Assembly (NCBI RefSeq): GCF_016508255.1
Contig: NZ_JADVKT010000001.1
Coordinates: 789,779 to 853,778, forward strand
Length of the DNA stretch: 64,000 bases
Source: Acinetobacter calcoaceticus
GTDB lineage: Bacteria > Pseudomonadota > Gammaproteobacteria > Pseudomonadales > Moraxellaceae
Direction of reading: 5' to 3'
Shown piece after piece: positions 30,593-42,186 of this stretch (position 1 is the first letter of the stretch; each line of letters opens with the position of its first letter). The notes under the pieces were generated by a model, which did not search any database, was not told where the DNA came from, and saw only the letters and a list, made by a program, of their open reading frames with translations. Position numbers and translations under genes: made by a program.

Positions 30593-32425
30593 ATGACCAC
30601 AGTGAACGCACCAGAATTCGTTCGTCATCCTAAGCTTATCGCATGGGTTGAAGAAATTGCAAACTTAACCAAACCAGCAAAAATCGAATGGTGTGACGGA
30701 AGCGAAGAAGAGTATCAACGTCTAATCGACTTGATGATCGCTAACGGCACCATGCAGAAGTTAAACCAAGAAAAACATCCTGGTTCTTATCTTGCAAATT
30801 CTGACCCATCTGACGTTGCGCGTGTTGAAGATCGTACTTACATCTGTTCTCAAAAGAAAGAAGATGCTGGCGCGACAAACAACTGGGAAGAACCAGCTGT
30901 TATGCGTGAAAAGCTAAATGGTTTGTTTGAAGGATCAATGGAAGGCCGTACAATGTACGTTGTGCCTTTCTCTATGGGTCCACTTGGAAGCCATATTGCT
31001 CATATCGGTATTGAGTTAACTGACTCTCCTTACGTTGCTGTTAGCATGCGTAAAATGGCTCGTATGGGTAAAGCAGTTTATGACGTGTTAGGTACAGACG
31101 GCGAATTCATTCCTTGTATTCATACCGTAGGTGCTCCACTTGCTGAAGGGCAAAAAGACGTTGCATGGCCTTGTAACCCTGAAAAATACATCGTTCATTA
31201 TCCAGAAACTCGTGAAATCTGGTCTTACGGTTCTGGTTATGGCGGTAACGCATTACTTGGTAAAAAATGTTTAGCACTTCGTATCGCTTCTGTGATGGGA
31301 CGCGAACAAGGTTGGTTAGCTGAACACATGCTTATTCTTGGTGTGACTAACCCACAAGGTGAGAAACACTATATCGCTGCAGCATTCCCATCTGCGTGTG
31401 GTAAAACAAACTTCGCAATGTTAATTCCACCAGCAGGCTATGAAGGCTGGAAAATTGAGACTGTAGGTGACGATATTGCTTGGATTAAACCAGGTGAAGA
31501 TGGTCGTCTATACGCAATCAATCCAGAAGCTGGCTTCTTTGGTGTTGCTCCTGGTACAAACACAAAAACGAACCCTAACTGTATGGCAACTCTTCACAAA
31601 GATGTTATCTATACAAACGTTGCGGTAACTAATGATGGTCAAGTATGGTGGGAAGGTCTTTCTAAAGAAATTCCAACTAACTTAACCAACTGGAAAGGTC
31701 AACCTCACGTAAATGGTGAAAAAGCTGCTCATCCAAATGCGCGCTTCACTGTTGCTGCTGGTCAATGCCCTTCTATCGATGCTGACTGGGAAAATCCAGC
31801 AGGCGTTCCGATTTCTGCATTTATCTTCGGTGGTCGCCGTGCAGATACGGTTCCTTTAGTTTCTGAAGCATTTGATTGGGTTGATGGCGTTTATAAAGCT
31901 GCAACTATGGGTTCTGAAACTACTGCTGCTGCTGTTGGTCAACAAGGTATTGTCCGTCGTGACCCATTCGCAATGCTTCCATTTGCGGGTTACAACATGG
32001 CTGACTACTTCGATCACTGGTTAAGCCTTGGTCAAGACGTAAGTTCAAAAGCTGAAGCTGCTGGTAATAAATTACCAAAAATCTTCAATGTAAACTGGTT
32101 CCGTCGTGATGCGGAAGGCAACTTCGTATGGCCTGGTTTTGGTCAAAACATGCGTGTTCTTGAGTGGATCATTGACCGTTGTGAAGGTCGTGCAAACGCT
32201 GTTGAAACACCAATTGGCCTTGTTCCAACTTACGATGACTTGAACTGGGAAGGTACTGATTTCTCTAAAGAAGAATTTGACCTCATCACAGCTCAAGATA
32301 AAGATCAGTGGGTTACTGAAATTGAAAGCCATACTGAGTTATTCAATAAACTTGGTGAACGCTTACCAAAAGCATTAAAAGAACGTCAAGCAGCTTTACT
32401 TGAAGCTGTAAAAACTGGCTTCTAA
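30593..32425 (+). CDS. pckG: Phosphoenolpyruvate carboxykinase (GTP)
   Basis: The 610-residue GTP-dependent PEPCK has the P-loop ([15 protein letters not shown]) with its reactive Cys, the [10 protein letters not shown] metal-binding strand and [12 protein letters not shown] near the nucleotide site. It converts oxaloacetate plus GTP to PEP and CO2, the first committed step of gluconeogenesis, fitting growth on organic acids such as those imported by the KgtP-like carrier at 36 kb. The GTP type, rather than the ATP type of enterobacteria, is usual in Acinetobacter. It is a single gene with a terminator directly after. Confidence 0.97.
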   Translation: MTTVNAPEFVRHPKLIAWVEEIANLTKPAKIEWCDGSEEEYQRLIDLMIANGTMQKLNQEKHPGSYLANSDPSDVARVEDRTYICSQKKEDAGATNNWEEPAVMREKLNGLFEGSMEGRTMYVVPFSMGPLGSHIAHIGIELTDSPYVAVSMRKMARMGKAVYDVLGTDGEFIPCIHTVGAPLAEGQKDVAWPCNPEKYIVHYPETREIWSYGSGYGGNALLGKKCLALRIASVMGREQGWLAEHMLILGVTNPQGEKHYIAAAFPSACGKTNFAMLIPPAGYEGWKIETVGDDIAWIKPGEDGRLYAINPEAGFFGVAPGTNTKTNPNCMATLHKDVIYTNVAVTNDGQVWWEGLSKEIPTNLTNWKGQPHVNGEKAAHPNARFTVAAGQCPSIDADWENPAGVPISAFIFGGRRADTVPLVSEAFDWVDGVYKAATMGSETTAAAVGQQGIVRRDPFAMLPFAGYNMADYFDHWLSLGQDVSSKAEAAGNKLPKIFNVNWFRRDAEGNFVWPGFGQNMRVLEWIIDRCEGRANAVETPIGLVPTYDDLNWEGTDFSKEEFDLITAQDKDQWVTEIESHTELFNKLGERLPKALKERQAALLEAVKTGF

Positions 32426-32436
32426 TTGCTAAATAT

Positions 32437-32465
32437 AAAAAAGGTCGCCATGTGCGACCTTTTTT
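32437..32465. terminator. Bidirectional intrinsic terminator
   Basis: AAAAAAGGTCGC and GCGACCTTTTTT around CATGT lie between convergent pckG and glpD. Confidence 0.93.
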
Positions 32466-32466
32466 A

Positions 32467-33984
32467 TTATGCGGCATCATCTTTTTGTCGACGTCCAGCT
32501 AAATAGCTTTCCAAAATTTTTATTTGTTTTTCATCAAATGCCAAACCTAACTTAGTTCTACGCCACAATATATCTTCTGCTGTATTTGCCCATTCATTTT
32601 CACATAAATATTGAACTTCAGATTCAAATAAACCGTGACCAAAATCTTGTCCTAACTGCTCAAGAACTTTTTGTTCATGCAACATACCCCAAACTCGAGA
32701 GCCATACGCATTTGCCCAGCGCGCAGCAAGTTGCTCATTTACCCCTTCCACTTGGTTTTGAATCTTTATAACTAAATCTTCAAGTGTGGTCCAATTCTCT
32801 GCACCAGGTAATACTTCATTTGCTGTCCACTCCTCTCCCATTTCTGTGAAAAACGGGTTAAGTTGCTCCAGAGCAGATTCCGCTAATTTCCGATAAGTTG
32901 TAATCTTTCCACCAAATACAGACAATAAGGGAGTCATTTTATCTTCCACTTGCAATGCCACTGTATAGTCACGTGTAACTGCCGAAGGATTATCTGACTC
33001 ATCATCACATAAAGCCCGGACTCCTGAGAACTGACTTACAATATCTGCACAGGTAAGCTGTTTTTTAAAATGCGAATTTGTCACCGTTAGAAGGTAATCA
33101 ATTTCTACTTCCGTAATTTTTACCTTTTGTGGATCATCCAAATATTCCTGATCAGTCGTACCTATTAATGTGTATTGTTCTAAATAAGGAATTGCAAACA
33201 CGATACGCCGGTCTTCATTTTGCATAATAAAGGCCTTGTGGCAATCATACAGTTTAGGCACAACAATATGACTTCCTTGTATAAGCCGAACTTGATATGG
33301 AGATTTTAATTGTAGGTTTTCACTAATAATTTGCTCTACCCACGGGCCTGCTGCATTTACTAAGGCTTTTGCACGTATTTGATAAAAGTCAGTCCCGCTT
33401 TGTAGTTCCAAATGCCACAATTCTTGTTGTCTATAAGCCTTAATACATTGTGTCCGTGTTACAACTTTGGCACCCTTCTCTTTAGCTTGCAGTGCATTTA
33501 ACACGACAAGACGTGCATCATCTACAGTACAGTCAGAATACTCAAAACCACGAGTGATGGCTGGTTTTAAAGGACTATCTTCTTTGAAATAAATGAGATT
33601 TGACCCTAATAATTTTTCTCGTTTTCCTAAATGATCATAAAAAAACAAGCCTGCCCGAATTAGCCATGCAGGTCGTAAATGTGGTCGATGAGGCATAATA
33701 AAACGCATTGGTTTAATAATATGAGGAGCTTTAGCCAACAAGACTTCACGCTCCACTAAAGCTTCTCTGACTAGCCGAAATTCTTTATGTTCTAAATAGC
33801 GCAAACCGCCGTGAATTAATTTACTGCTCGCAGAGGACGTGTGACTAGCCAAGTCGTCTTTTTCACATAAAAATACCGATAATCCACGACCTGCTGCATC
33901 ATTCGCAATACCAACGCCATTAATACCACCACCAATCACGGCAATATCATATATTTTTGAATAATCATTAGTTTGTACTGTCAT
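32467..33984 (-). CDS. glpD: Glycerol-3-phosphate dehydrogenase, FAD-dependent
   Basis: The 505-residue protein has the N-terminal FAD dinucleotide motif (AVIGGGINGVGIANDAAGRG). The GlpD signature SSKLIHGGLRYLEH is at about 53-66. The C-terminal region contains FGGKITTYRKLAESAL and a helical cap (AEDILWRRTKLGL). It oxidises glycerol-3-phosphate to dihydroxyacetone phosphate at the inner membrane and passes electrons to quinone. It lies downstream of glpK on the same strand but behind a terminator, so it probably has its own promoter. A palindrome (CATCAAATTGATG, 34026-34038) upstream is a possible operator. Confidence 0.97.
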   Translation of the reverse strand: MTVQTNDYSKIYDIAVIGGGINGVGIANDAAGRGLSVFLCEKDDLASHTSSASSKLIHGGLRYLEHKEFRLVREALVEREVLLAKAPHIIKPMRFIMPHRPHLRPAWLIRAGLFFYDHLGKREKLLGSNLIYFKEDSPLKPAITRGFEYSDCTVDDARLVVLNALQAKEKGAKVVTRTQCIKAYRQQELWHLELQSGTDFYQIRAKALVNAAGPWVEQIISENLQLKSPYQVRLIQGSHIVVPKLYDCHKAFIMQNEDRRIVFAIPYLEQYTLIGTTDQEYLDDPQKVKITEVEIDYLLTVTNSHFKKQLTCADIVSQFSGVRALCDDESDNPSAVTRDYTVALQVEDKMTPLLSVFGGKITTYRKLAESALEQLNPFFTEMGEEWTANEVLPGAENWTTLEDLVIKIQNQVEGVNEQLAARWANAYGSRVWGMLHEQKVLEQLGQDFGHGLFESEVQYLCENEWANTAEDILWRRTKLGLAFDEKQIKILESYLAGRRQKDDAA

Positions 33985-34049
33985 TTCTCATTTCTTTTTA
34001 TTGTTTATGTTATTAAAAATTAAAACATCAAATTGATGAAACAACAATC

Positions 34050-34110
34050 AAAAAAGCAGAATAATCAATTTTAAATAGGTACTACGTTAGCTATTCATTG
34101 ATTACTCTGC
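34050..34110 (-). terminator. Long-loop terminator between glpK and glpD
   Basis: GCAGAATAATCAAT (34056-34069) and ATTGATTACTCTGC (34097-34110) pair with one mismatch around a 27-nt loop. On the minus strand the stem is followed by six U residues. It begins 23 nt past the glpK stop, so readthrough into glpD is probably limited. Confidence 0.7.
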
Positions 34111-34133
34111 TATTTAATTAATTTAAGAAAAAA

Positions 34134-36024
<1,891 letters not shown>

Positions 36025-37344
36025 ATGGTTGATCAACCTTCTACAGCAACAACTCCGCAACATCATTTAGATACAAAAACTCGCCTAAAATCAATTTTGG
36101 GTGGTTCTGCGGGTAACCTTGTCGAATGGTACGACTGGTATGTATATGCCGCATTTACCCTCTATTTTGCACATGCTTTTTTCCCAAAAGGTAGTCAAAC
36201 CGCACAATTGCTACAAGCTGCCGCTATTTTTGCTGTCGGTTTTTTAATGCGCCCAATCGGTGCATGGATTATGGGAATTTATTCAGACCGTAAAGGACGT
36301 AAAGCAGGTCTTACACTTTCCGTCACTTTAATGTGTGTAGGTTCACTTCTTATTGCTGTGACACCAAGCTATGAAAGTATTGGTGTATTTGCCCCTCTTT
36401 TATTAGTTGTCGCTCGTTTAATTCAAGGTTTAAGCGTAGGTGGTGAATATGGAGCAAGTGCCACTTATTTAAGTGAAATGGCTGAAAAAAACCGACGTGG
36501 TTTTTTCTCAAGCTTCCAATATGTAACCTTAATTGCAGGACAATTAACTGCTCTATGTGTTCTTTTAATATTACAAATGGTATTAACCGAACAGCAGTTA
36601 CATGATTGGGGATGGCGTATTCCATTCTTTATTGGCGCTTTACTTGCCATTGTGGTGTTCCGTATTCGTCGTGGCTTATTAGAAACACAATCTTTTAAAA
36701 ATGCTCAAGCTGAAAAAGACCAACCAGAATCAGGCATGTTTGCTTTATTCAAACACTATCCTAAAGAGGCTTTTACAGTATTATTTTTAACAGCTGGCGG
36801 AACTTTAGCTTTTTATACTTACACCACTTACCTACAAAAATATTTAGTGAATACTTCTGGATTTACAAAACCCGAAGCCACTCAAATCACCACTTTAGCA
36901 CTATTTATTTTCATGTGTTTACAACCTGTAGCTGGTGCTTTGTCAGACCGTATCGGACGTAAGCCACTTATGATTGCCTTTGGTGTAACGGGGGTTTTAT
37001 TTACTTATATTTTATTTAATGCCCTTGCAACCACACATAATTATTGGACTGCTTTCTGGTTATGCTTGGCGGGTCTAGTCATGGTAACAGGTTATACATC
37101 AATTAATGCCGTGGTTAAAGCTGAGCTCTTTCCTGCTCATATTCGGGCTTTAGGGGTAGCTTTACCCTACGCGATTGCCAATACATTATTTGGCGGTACA
37201 GCAGAGTTTTTTGCTTTAAGTTTTAAAGAGGCTGGACATGAATCTTGGTACTTTATTTACGTAAGTATTATGATCTTCATTTCACTTATTATTTATATTT
37301 TTATGAAAGATACTAAGCATCATTCAAAAATTAAAGAACATTAA
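36025..37344 (+). CDS. kgtP: Alpha-ketoglutarate permease (MHS family MFS transporter)
   Basis: The protein has about 439 residues and twelve TM segments. The N-terminal signature GGSAGNLVEWYDWYVYAAF and FFPKGS...TAQLLQAAAIFAVGFLMRPIG follow E. coli KgtP almost line by line. IQGLSVGGEYGASATYLSEMA is the metabolite:H+ symporter family motif, and SDRIGRKPLM is the second MFS loop. It imports 2-oxoglutarate or a related dicarboxylate with protons. The frame opens at ATG 36013, but a GGAG Shine-Dalgarno lies inside that extension, about 7 nt before ATG 36025. Confidence 0.9.
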   Translation: MVDQPSTATTPQHHLDTKTRLKSILGGSAGNLVEWYDWYVYAAFTLYFAHAFFPKGSQTAQLLQAAAIFAVGFLMRPIGAWIMGIYSDRKGRKAGLTLSVTLMCVGSLLIAVTPSYESIGVFAPLLLVVARLIQGLSVGGEYGASATYLSEMAEKNRRGFFSSFQYVTLIAGQLTALCVLLILQMVLTEQQLHDWGWRIPFFIGALLAIVVFRIRRGLLETQSFKNAQAEKDQPESGMFALFKHYPKEAFTVLFLTAGGTLAFYTYTTYLQKYLVNTSGFTKPEATQITTLALFIFMCLQPVAGALSDRIGRKPLMIAFGVTGVLFTYILFNALATTHNYWTAFWLCLAGLVMVTGYTSINAVVKAELFPAHIRALGVALPYAIANTLFGGTAEFFALSFKEAGHESWYFIYVSIMIFISLIIYIFMKDTKHHSKIKEH

Positions 37345-37461
37345 TATTTTAGAAATAAGAGCTAATATCGCCAGCCGATGTTAGCTTAAATCGTGCGATT
37401 AAGCCCCAACAATCGTTGTATTTTATGAGATACTAGAGATAAGAATATAAGGATGATACTG

Positions 37462-37884
37462 ATGAATAGAAGTATTTTATGTTTGGCATTAAGCAGTATG
37501 TTTGTTTTAACTGCTTGTCAGACCACCCCTCGACAATATAATGGCTCAACTGGCTATCAAATTGAAAACCAAACAAAAACTTCCGCAACTTTAGCTTATA
37601 CATTGGCTAGCCGCCCCAATCAGCAGTTAGATGAACGTAAATTGCAACGTGCTTGTCAAAATGTATTAGGCGCTCAAAAAGTTTATAAATTGTCAGTTCT
37701 AAGCATTAATGAGATTTCAAACCCAGCCCAACAAGAAAATTATGGTGTTCAATTGGGTCAAACTCGCGCCTCATTTGGTTTATCTAATACGCCGAGTTTA
37801 AACAATGGTGAAGATTATGCGACTCGTCAAGCGCTTGAAGCACGTCCAAGTACGCTAAAAGTAGTTCGTTATACCTGCTCATAA
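37462..37884 (+). CDS. Small lipoprotein of unknown function
   Basis: The protein has about 140 residues. The signal peptide ends in the lipobox L-T-A-C (SMFVLTACQTTP). The rest is hydrophilic and includes a pair of Cys residues (in ACQNVLG and at the C-terminus, RYTCS) that could form a disulphide. No family was recognised. Two in-frame ATGs exist; AAGGA (37449-37453) is spaced about 8 nt from ATG 37462, which is chosen over 37453. It is a single gene ending at a hairpin. Confidence 0.75.
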   Translation: MNRSILCLALSSMFVLTACQTTPRQYNGSTGYQIENQTKTSATLAYTLASRPNQQLDERKLQRACQNVLGAQKVYKLSVLSINEISNPAQQENYGVQLGQTRASFGLSNTPSLNNGEDYATRQALEARPSTLKVVRYTCS

Positions 37885-37890
37885 TTTAAA

Positions 37891-37922
37891 TATAAGACGC
37901 TGTTCTTTTACAGCGTCTTATA
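37891..37922. terminator. Hairpin overlapping the 3' end of the methyltransferase gene
   Basis: TATAAGACGCTG and CAGCGTCTTATA form a perfect 12-bp stem with an 8-nt loop. The 3' flank (AAAAAC) is not U-rich, so it terminates only weakly. The stop codon of the convergent methyltransferase gene (37908-37910) lies in the loop, so one hairpin serves both transcripts. Confidence 0.6.
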
Positions 37923-38576
37923 AAAACTTACATTTCTAAATTCTTTAGCTTCATCAAGATCTGGCCAAGTTGATGCGCTTCTTTCATCAATCTTTTGATA
38001 TTTAGGGTGACTAAAGTTTTTAACACGGCTATCTGCGACCCAAACCTCTGGCGCAAATTTCAAGAATTCATCTAAAAAGAAACGGTTGCACTGGTCATAT
38101 AAAACATCAGCAGCCAATAAAACATCAACTTGCTCTGCTTTATATAAATCGTCTAGATATTCCAGCTCAACATCATTCAATAAAGCATTTTCACGGCAAG
38201 CTGCAAGACTAACTTGATCAATATCACAACAAATTACTCTTTTAGCACCAGCCATTTTTGCTGCAATGGCAACAACACCAGAACCTGCTCCAAAATCGAG
38301 AACAACTTTATCTTTGACATGATGAGGCTCTGTAAGTAACCATTGTGCCATTGCTAAACCAGATGCCCAGCAAAAAATCCAATATGGCGTGTCATTCCAA
38401 ATGCGACGAATAACCTCATCATCCAAGCGATCAGTTGAAAAAACAGGTGGAATCAACCATAAAGAAATAGCCGTTTCTGGTAGCTGTTGTACCATTAACT
38501 CACAATTGGGAATAACTTCATTTAATGCTTGAAGTAAATGTTCAGGGGCTTTGGTAAATTGAAAGGTGCAGCTCAT
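37908..38576 (-). CDS. Class I SAM-dependent methyltransferase (ETFB-lysine-methyltransferase-like)
   Basis: The protein has about 222 residues. The SAM-binding motif I VVLDFGAGSGVVAIAAKMAGA is followed by the acidic motif II ICCDIDQ and a motif-IV-like VLLAADVLYDQ. The fold and the segment WIFCWASGLAMAQWLL resemble the METTL20/PrmA-related protein methyltransferases, so the target may be a protein lysine (inference). The frame opens at TTG 38591; ATG 38576 is preferred. It is a single gene convergent with the lipoprotein gene. Confidence 0.78.
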   Translation of the reverse strand: MSCTFQFTKAPEHLLQALNEVIPNCELMVQQLPETAISLWLIPPVFSTDRLDDEVIRRIWNDTPYWIFCWASGLAMAQWLLTEPHHVKDKVVLDFGAGSGVVAIAAKMAGAKRVICCDIDQVSLAACRENALLNDVELEYLDDLYKAEQVDVLLAADVLYDQCNRFFLDEFLKFAPEVWVADSRVKNFSHPKYQKIDERSASTWPDLDEAKEFRNVSFYKTL

Positions 38577-38814
38577 AAATAAGCTCAACAATTTATAATT
38601 ACTATTTGATCATCCGTATCGCGAGCAAGACTAAAACAGTGGCTTAAAGCATGATAGTGGTTAGCTACTAAAAAATATAGTTCAATTCCACTGCTTTAAT
38701 TACAGCAACTGTTTTGGTCTTGCGTAGCATTCGCTACTCATCCCGAAAGAAAAGTAACATACGAGCTCCTAACATTTGCGTTAAACGGTAGGATGCCGTC
38801 GTGAATAAATTAAA

Positions 38815-39663
38815 TTAACCTAAAGCTTTTTCAGCAGCTTCTACAGTTTGACGAATCAAAGTTGTAATTGTCATTGGACCTACACCACCTGGTACTGGTG
38901 TATAAGCAGATGCAATTTCTTCGATACCTTGTAATTGGATATCGCCTACACCACCGCCATCACGAGGATGGAAACCAGCATCGACAACCACTGCACCTTG
39001 TTTAATCCAATCTTTTTGAATAAGTTCAGCTTTACCCACAGCACCAACAATAATATCAGCCTGTTTAACAAGTTCAGCCAAATTTTGAGTACGTGAATGG
39101 CAAATCGTTACTGTTGCATTTGCTTGTAAAAGCATCATTGCCATTGGTTTACCTAAAATTGCTGAACGACCAACCACAACTGCATGTTTGCCCGCAATTT
39201 CAATGTTGTTTTCTTTTAGAATAGTCATAATACCAGCTGGAGTTGCTGAACCATATGCAGCTTCACCCATTGCCATACGGCCAAAACCAAGGCAAGTTAC
39301 ACCATCAACATCTTTAGCTAAAGAAATCGCATCAAAACAAGCACGTTCATCAATCTGTGCAGGTACTGGATGTTGTAGAAGAATACCGTGAACATCCGGA
39401 TTGGCATTAAGCTTGTCGATTTCAGCTAATAATTGTTCTGTTGTAGTTTCTTGTGATAATTCAATTTTTAAAGAATCCATGCCTACTCGACGGCAAGCAT
39501 TTCCTTTCATGCGTACATAAGTTGCAGATGCGCCATCATCCCCAACCAAAATAGTCGCTAAAATTGGGGTACGACCTGTTTTAGCTTTTAAAGCTTCAAC
39601 ACGTACTGACAAATTTTCTTCAATTTGCTTTGCTAATGCACGACCGTCTAAAACCAATGCCAC
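38815..39663 (-). CDS. folD: Bifunctional methylene-THF dehydrogenase/cyclohydrolase FolD
   Basis: The 282-residue protein has the family signature [19 protein letters not shown] and catalytic Tyr (ATYVRMK). [12 protein letters not shown] and the C-terminal Rossmann motif [17 protein letters not shown] are present, as is [14 protein letters not shown]. It interconverts 5,10-methylene-THF, methenyl-THF and 10-formyl-THF for purine and formyl-Met synthesis. It is a single gene with no other folate gene adjacent; folP lies 3.3 kb away. Confidence 0.97.
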   Translation of the reverse strand: MALVLDGRALAKQIEENLSVRVEALKAKTGRTPILATILVGDDGASATYVRMKGNACRRVGMDSLKIELSQETTTEQLLAEIDKLNANPDVHGILLQHPVPAQIDERACFDAISLAKDVDGVTCLGFGRMAMGEAAYGSATPAGIMTILKENNIEIAGKHAVVVGRSAILGKPMAMMLLQANATVTICHSRTQNLAELVKQADIIVGAVGKAELIQKDWIKQGAVVVDAGFHPRDGGGVGDIQLQGIEEIASAYTPVPGGVGPMTITTLIRQTVEAAEKALG

Positions 39664-39815
39664 AGCACATCTCCAAGGTAGACATGAATTTAATGTGCCA
39701 ATAATACATGATTATTTGGACAAATTTATTCTAGATGTTGCTTTTATGTTCATCTTATCTCAAAACAGTATTGTTTTTTTTCTAAAGGTTGCTAATATGT
39801 GCATCACCAAATGTA

Positions 39816-39889
39816 GGCGGGGTGGCAGAGTGGTCATGCAGCGGACTGCAACTCCGTGGACGCCGGTTCGATTCCGACCTCCGCCTCCA
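39816..39889 (+). tRNA. tRNA-Cys (anticodon GCA)
   Basis: This 74-nt tRNA with encoded CCA has the acceptor GGCGGGG/CTCCGCC (one G-U), the anticodon loop CTGCAAC and the T-arm GGTTCGATTCC. It is 11 nt upstream of tRNA-Leu and co-transcribed with it. Confidence 0.95.
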
Positions 39890-39900
39890 AATTTGGTAAA

Positions 39901-39986
39901 GCCCGGGTGGTGAAATAGGTAGACACAGGGGATTTAAAATCCCCCGCCCACAAAGCGTGCCGGTTCGAGTCCGGCCCCGGGCACCA
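39901..39986 (+). tRNA. tRNA-Leu (anticodon UAA), copy 1
   Basis: This 86-nt class II tRNA with encoded CCA has the acceptor GCCCGGG/CCCGGGC, the anticodon loop TTTAAAA (anticodon TAA) and the T-arm GGTTCGAGTCC. It is identical to the copy at 42047. Confidence 0.96.
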
Positions 39987-40019
39987 CTTTCTAGTATAGG
40001 AAGCGGTGCAATAAAAAAT

Positions 40020-40040
40020 CCAGCGTAAGCTGGTTTTTTT
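40020..40040 (+). terminator. tRNA-Cys/tRNA-Leu terminator
   Basis: CCAGC-GTAA-GCTGG followed by T7. The same element, with surrounding sequence, recurs at 42166, exactly 2146 bp away, like the tRNA. Confidence 0.92.
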
Positions 40041-40087
40041 ATGCCTATAAAAAGGGGACTTATTAGCACCCCTCTCCCGCCATATAT

Positions 40088-41851
40088 TTAAGCAGTTTTT
40101 TGCTTATCTTTTCCGGGTGTTAAGTTCACATCTAACACCAATTGATATTGTCGGCTTAAATCTACTTTATATTCTGCACTTTTAATTGAATCTACAAAAA
40201 TCCAGTCTGAACGCACCTGCGCCTGATCCAATGTAACCAATAAATAGCCACGCTGATTTAGATTACAATAAGCCAACTCATCGATAAGTGTAGTAAAGGC
40301 AAATTCAAATTGTTGTAGTTGAGCCATTGGAATACTTAAATACTTTTCAAGGCCTGGTGAAGAAACAGAACTTGTCGCCAGCTCAACCCCAACATATTGG
40401 CCTTTTTGACTATACAAATAAGATGCCCACGCATTATGAGTATCACCTGACAGAACAATAACTTTTTTATTTAAACTAGCTAAGTTTTCATATACAGTTT
40501 CGCGTTCAGCATAATAACCATCCCAAGCATCAAGGTTATAGGGCACGACTGTTGTGACTCGCGCCTTTTCTTGAGCAGTTAAAGTTGGATCTCCTTGAAC
40601 TAACCGCATTTTTAAGGTAACTAATTCTGTAATCTGAGCATTCATTTTAGCCAACGTTTCCGCCGAAGCTCCACCCGAAGTAATTTGCCCTAAAGACAAT
40701 AATAACTCAGCAGGAATCCACATCTTACTTATCAGAACTTGCTGACCAATCACATTCCATGTTGCCTTAGATTGCTTTAATTTATCAACCAACCAATCCC
40801 TTTGTGTATATCCCATTAAAGTACGCTTTGGATTCGTTAAGTCAGTTTGAAACTTTTGAGCATCCAAACCAGCAGCTGTCATATAATCAGCATATTCAAG
40901 CTGTTTATCTCGTGCAATAATACGTGTATCCAACATAGTCAGCTCAACCAATGAGCCAAAATTAAACTGACGATAAATATTTAGATGATCTGTACTAGAA
41001 ACTGGACGAATAGGCATCCACTCGAAATAAGCTTGTAGAGCAGCTAATTTACGATCAGAAAAAGACCCTTCATTATCTTGGTGATTTTCCGCCCCATCGC
41101 GCCAAGCATCGTTTGCTAACTCGTGATCATCCCAAATTACAATGAACGGATGACGCAGATGTGCTGCTTGTAAGTCTTTATCTTGACGATAAAGTGCATA
41201 GCGTTTGCGATAATCATCTAGTTTAATAATTTCTTTATTATTATCTGCTGGTAAGGTTCGACCAAGTTTTGCTGCATCTTCCGTCGCATAGCCATCTGCC
41301 CCATATTCATAAATATAATCACCCAAATGAATGATGACATCAACATCCTGCTTTGCCATCTCACGATATACGTAAAAGTAACCCGCCGGATAGTTAGAGC
41401 AAGAACACACTGCAAAACTAACTTTATTGGTGCTTATTGGTAATGTTTTAGTTTGACCAACAGATGAAATTTTATTACCAAAACGAAAACGATAATAATA
41501 AATGGTATTCGCCTGTAGTCCTGCTGCATCCACCTTCACTGTAAAATCGTCAGTCTTACTCGTTTCAACCATCCCTGTCTTTAAATTCTGCTTAAACTGA
41601 TTATCTGTAGCTATTTCCCAAGTAACCTTAAGACGCCCACTAAGGTCTACTGGTGTTAATCGCGTCCATAAAATCACTTTATCTTGCAAAGGGTCACCAC
41701 TGGCAACTCCATGTAAAAAATCTGCTTGTGCTTCTGTACTTTCATCATCTGAACCATCATTACAACCCGTAAAAGCTACAGGTAAAGATAACGCCCCAAA
41801 ACCGAACAGACTTTTTTGAATTAATTCTCGGCGTGAAATTTTCTCTGACAT
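40088..41851 (-). CDS. phoD: PhoD-like alkaline phosphatase/phosphodiesterase, Tat-exported lipoprotein
   Basis: The 587-residue protein has an N-terminus with both a twin-arginine motif (ISRRELIQKS) and a lipobox (AFTGC), suggesting Tat export and lipid anchoring. An Fn3-like PhoD N-terminal domain begins FLHGVASGDPLQDKVILWTR. The metallophosphatase domain has HLGDYIYEYG, IVIWDDHELANDAWRDGAENH and VLSGDTHNAW. Such enzymes release phosphate from diesters and teichoic-like substrates outside the cell. It is a single gene on the strand opposite to two flanking identical tRNA-Leu cassettes. Confidence 0.92.
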   Translation of the reverse strand: MSEKISRRELIQKSLFGFGALSLPVAFTGCNDGSDDESTEAQADFLHGVASGDPLQDKVILWTRLTPVDLSGRLKVTWEIATDNQFKQNLKTGMVETSKTDDFTVKVDAAGLQANTIYYYRFRFGNKISSVGQTKTLPISTNKVSFAVCSCSNYPAGYFYVYREMAKQDVDVIIHLGDYIYEYGADGYATEDAAKLGRTLPADNNKEIIKLDDYRKRYALYRQDKDLQAAHLRHPFIVIWDDHELANDAWRDGAENHQDNEGSFSDRKLAALQAYFEWMPIRPVSSTDHLNIYRQFNFGSLVELTMLDTRIIARDKQLEYADYMTAAGLDAQKFQTDLTNPKRTLMGYTQRDWLVDKLKQSKATWNVIGQQVLISKMWIPAELLLSLGQITSGGASAETLAKMNAQITELVTLKMRLVQGDPTLTAQEKARVTTVVPYNLDAWDGYYAERETVYENLASLNKKVIVLSGDTHNAWASYLYSQKGQYVGVELATSSVSSPGLEKYLSIPMAQLQQFEFAFTTLIDELAYCNLNQRGYLLVTLDQAQVRSDWIFVDSIKSAEYKVDLSRQYQLVLDVNLTPGKDKQKTA

Positions 41852-42046
41852 ACAACTACCTAAGTTTTAAGCAATGAGTGCTTTAAACTTAGGTCTACAA
41901 GATGAACAACTGATATCAATTTGATGAAGAAATTATGACTTAAGTAGATCTTATTTTTAAATAGATGTACGAACTGATTGAAAATAAAGCAAACTATCCG
42001 ATTTTCTCTTGCCAATCGCTTTCTTGTCATCTATTATTGCGCACAT

Positions 42047-42132
42047 GCCCGGGTGGTGAAATAGGTAGACACAGGGGATTTAAAATCCCCCGCCCACAAA
42101 GCGTGCCGGTTCGAGTCCGGCCCCGGGCACCA
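42047..42132 (+). tRNA. tRNA-Leu (anticodon UAA), copy 2
   Basis: Base-for-base identical to the copy at 39901. No tRNA-Cys accompanies it. It is followed by the same terminator cassette. Confidence 0.96.
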
Positions 42133-42165
42133 TTTTCAAATATTGAATTTGGTGCAACAAAGAAT

Positions 42166-42186
42166 CCAGCGTAAGCTGGTTTTTTT
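42166..42186 (+). terminator. tRNA-Leu copy 2 terminator
   Basis: CCAGC-GTAA-GCTGG-T7, the same as the terminator after copy 1, with an identical ATGCCTA following. Confidence 0.92.

Noticed and set aside
38724..38737. GTAGC-ATTC-GCTAC hairpin between folD and the methyltransferase gene
   Set aside because: Short stem with no U-tract and not at a gene end in either direction; probably chance.
39816..42132. tRNA-associated genomic island
   Set aside because: No integrase, no att-site pair beyond the duplicated tRNA cassette and only one gene between; kept only as a finding about duplication.
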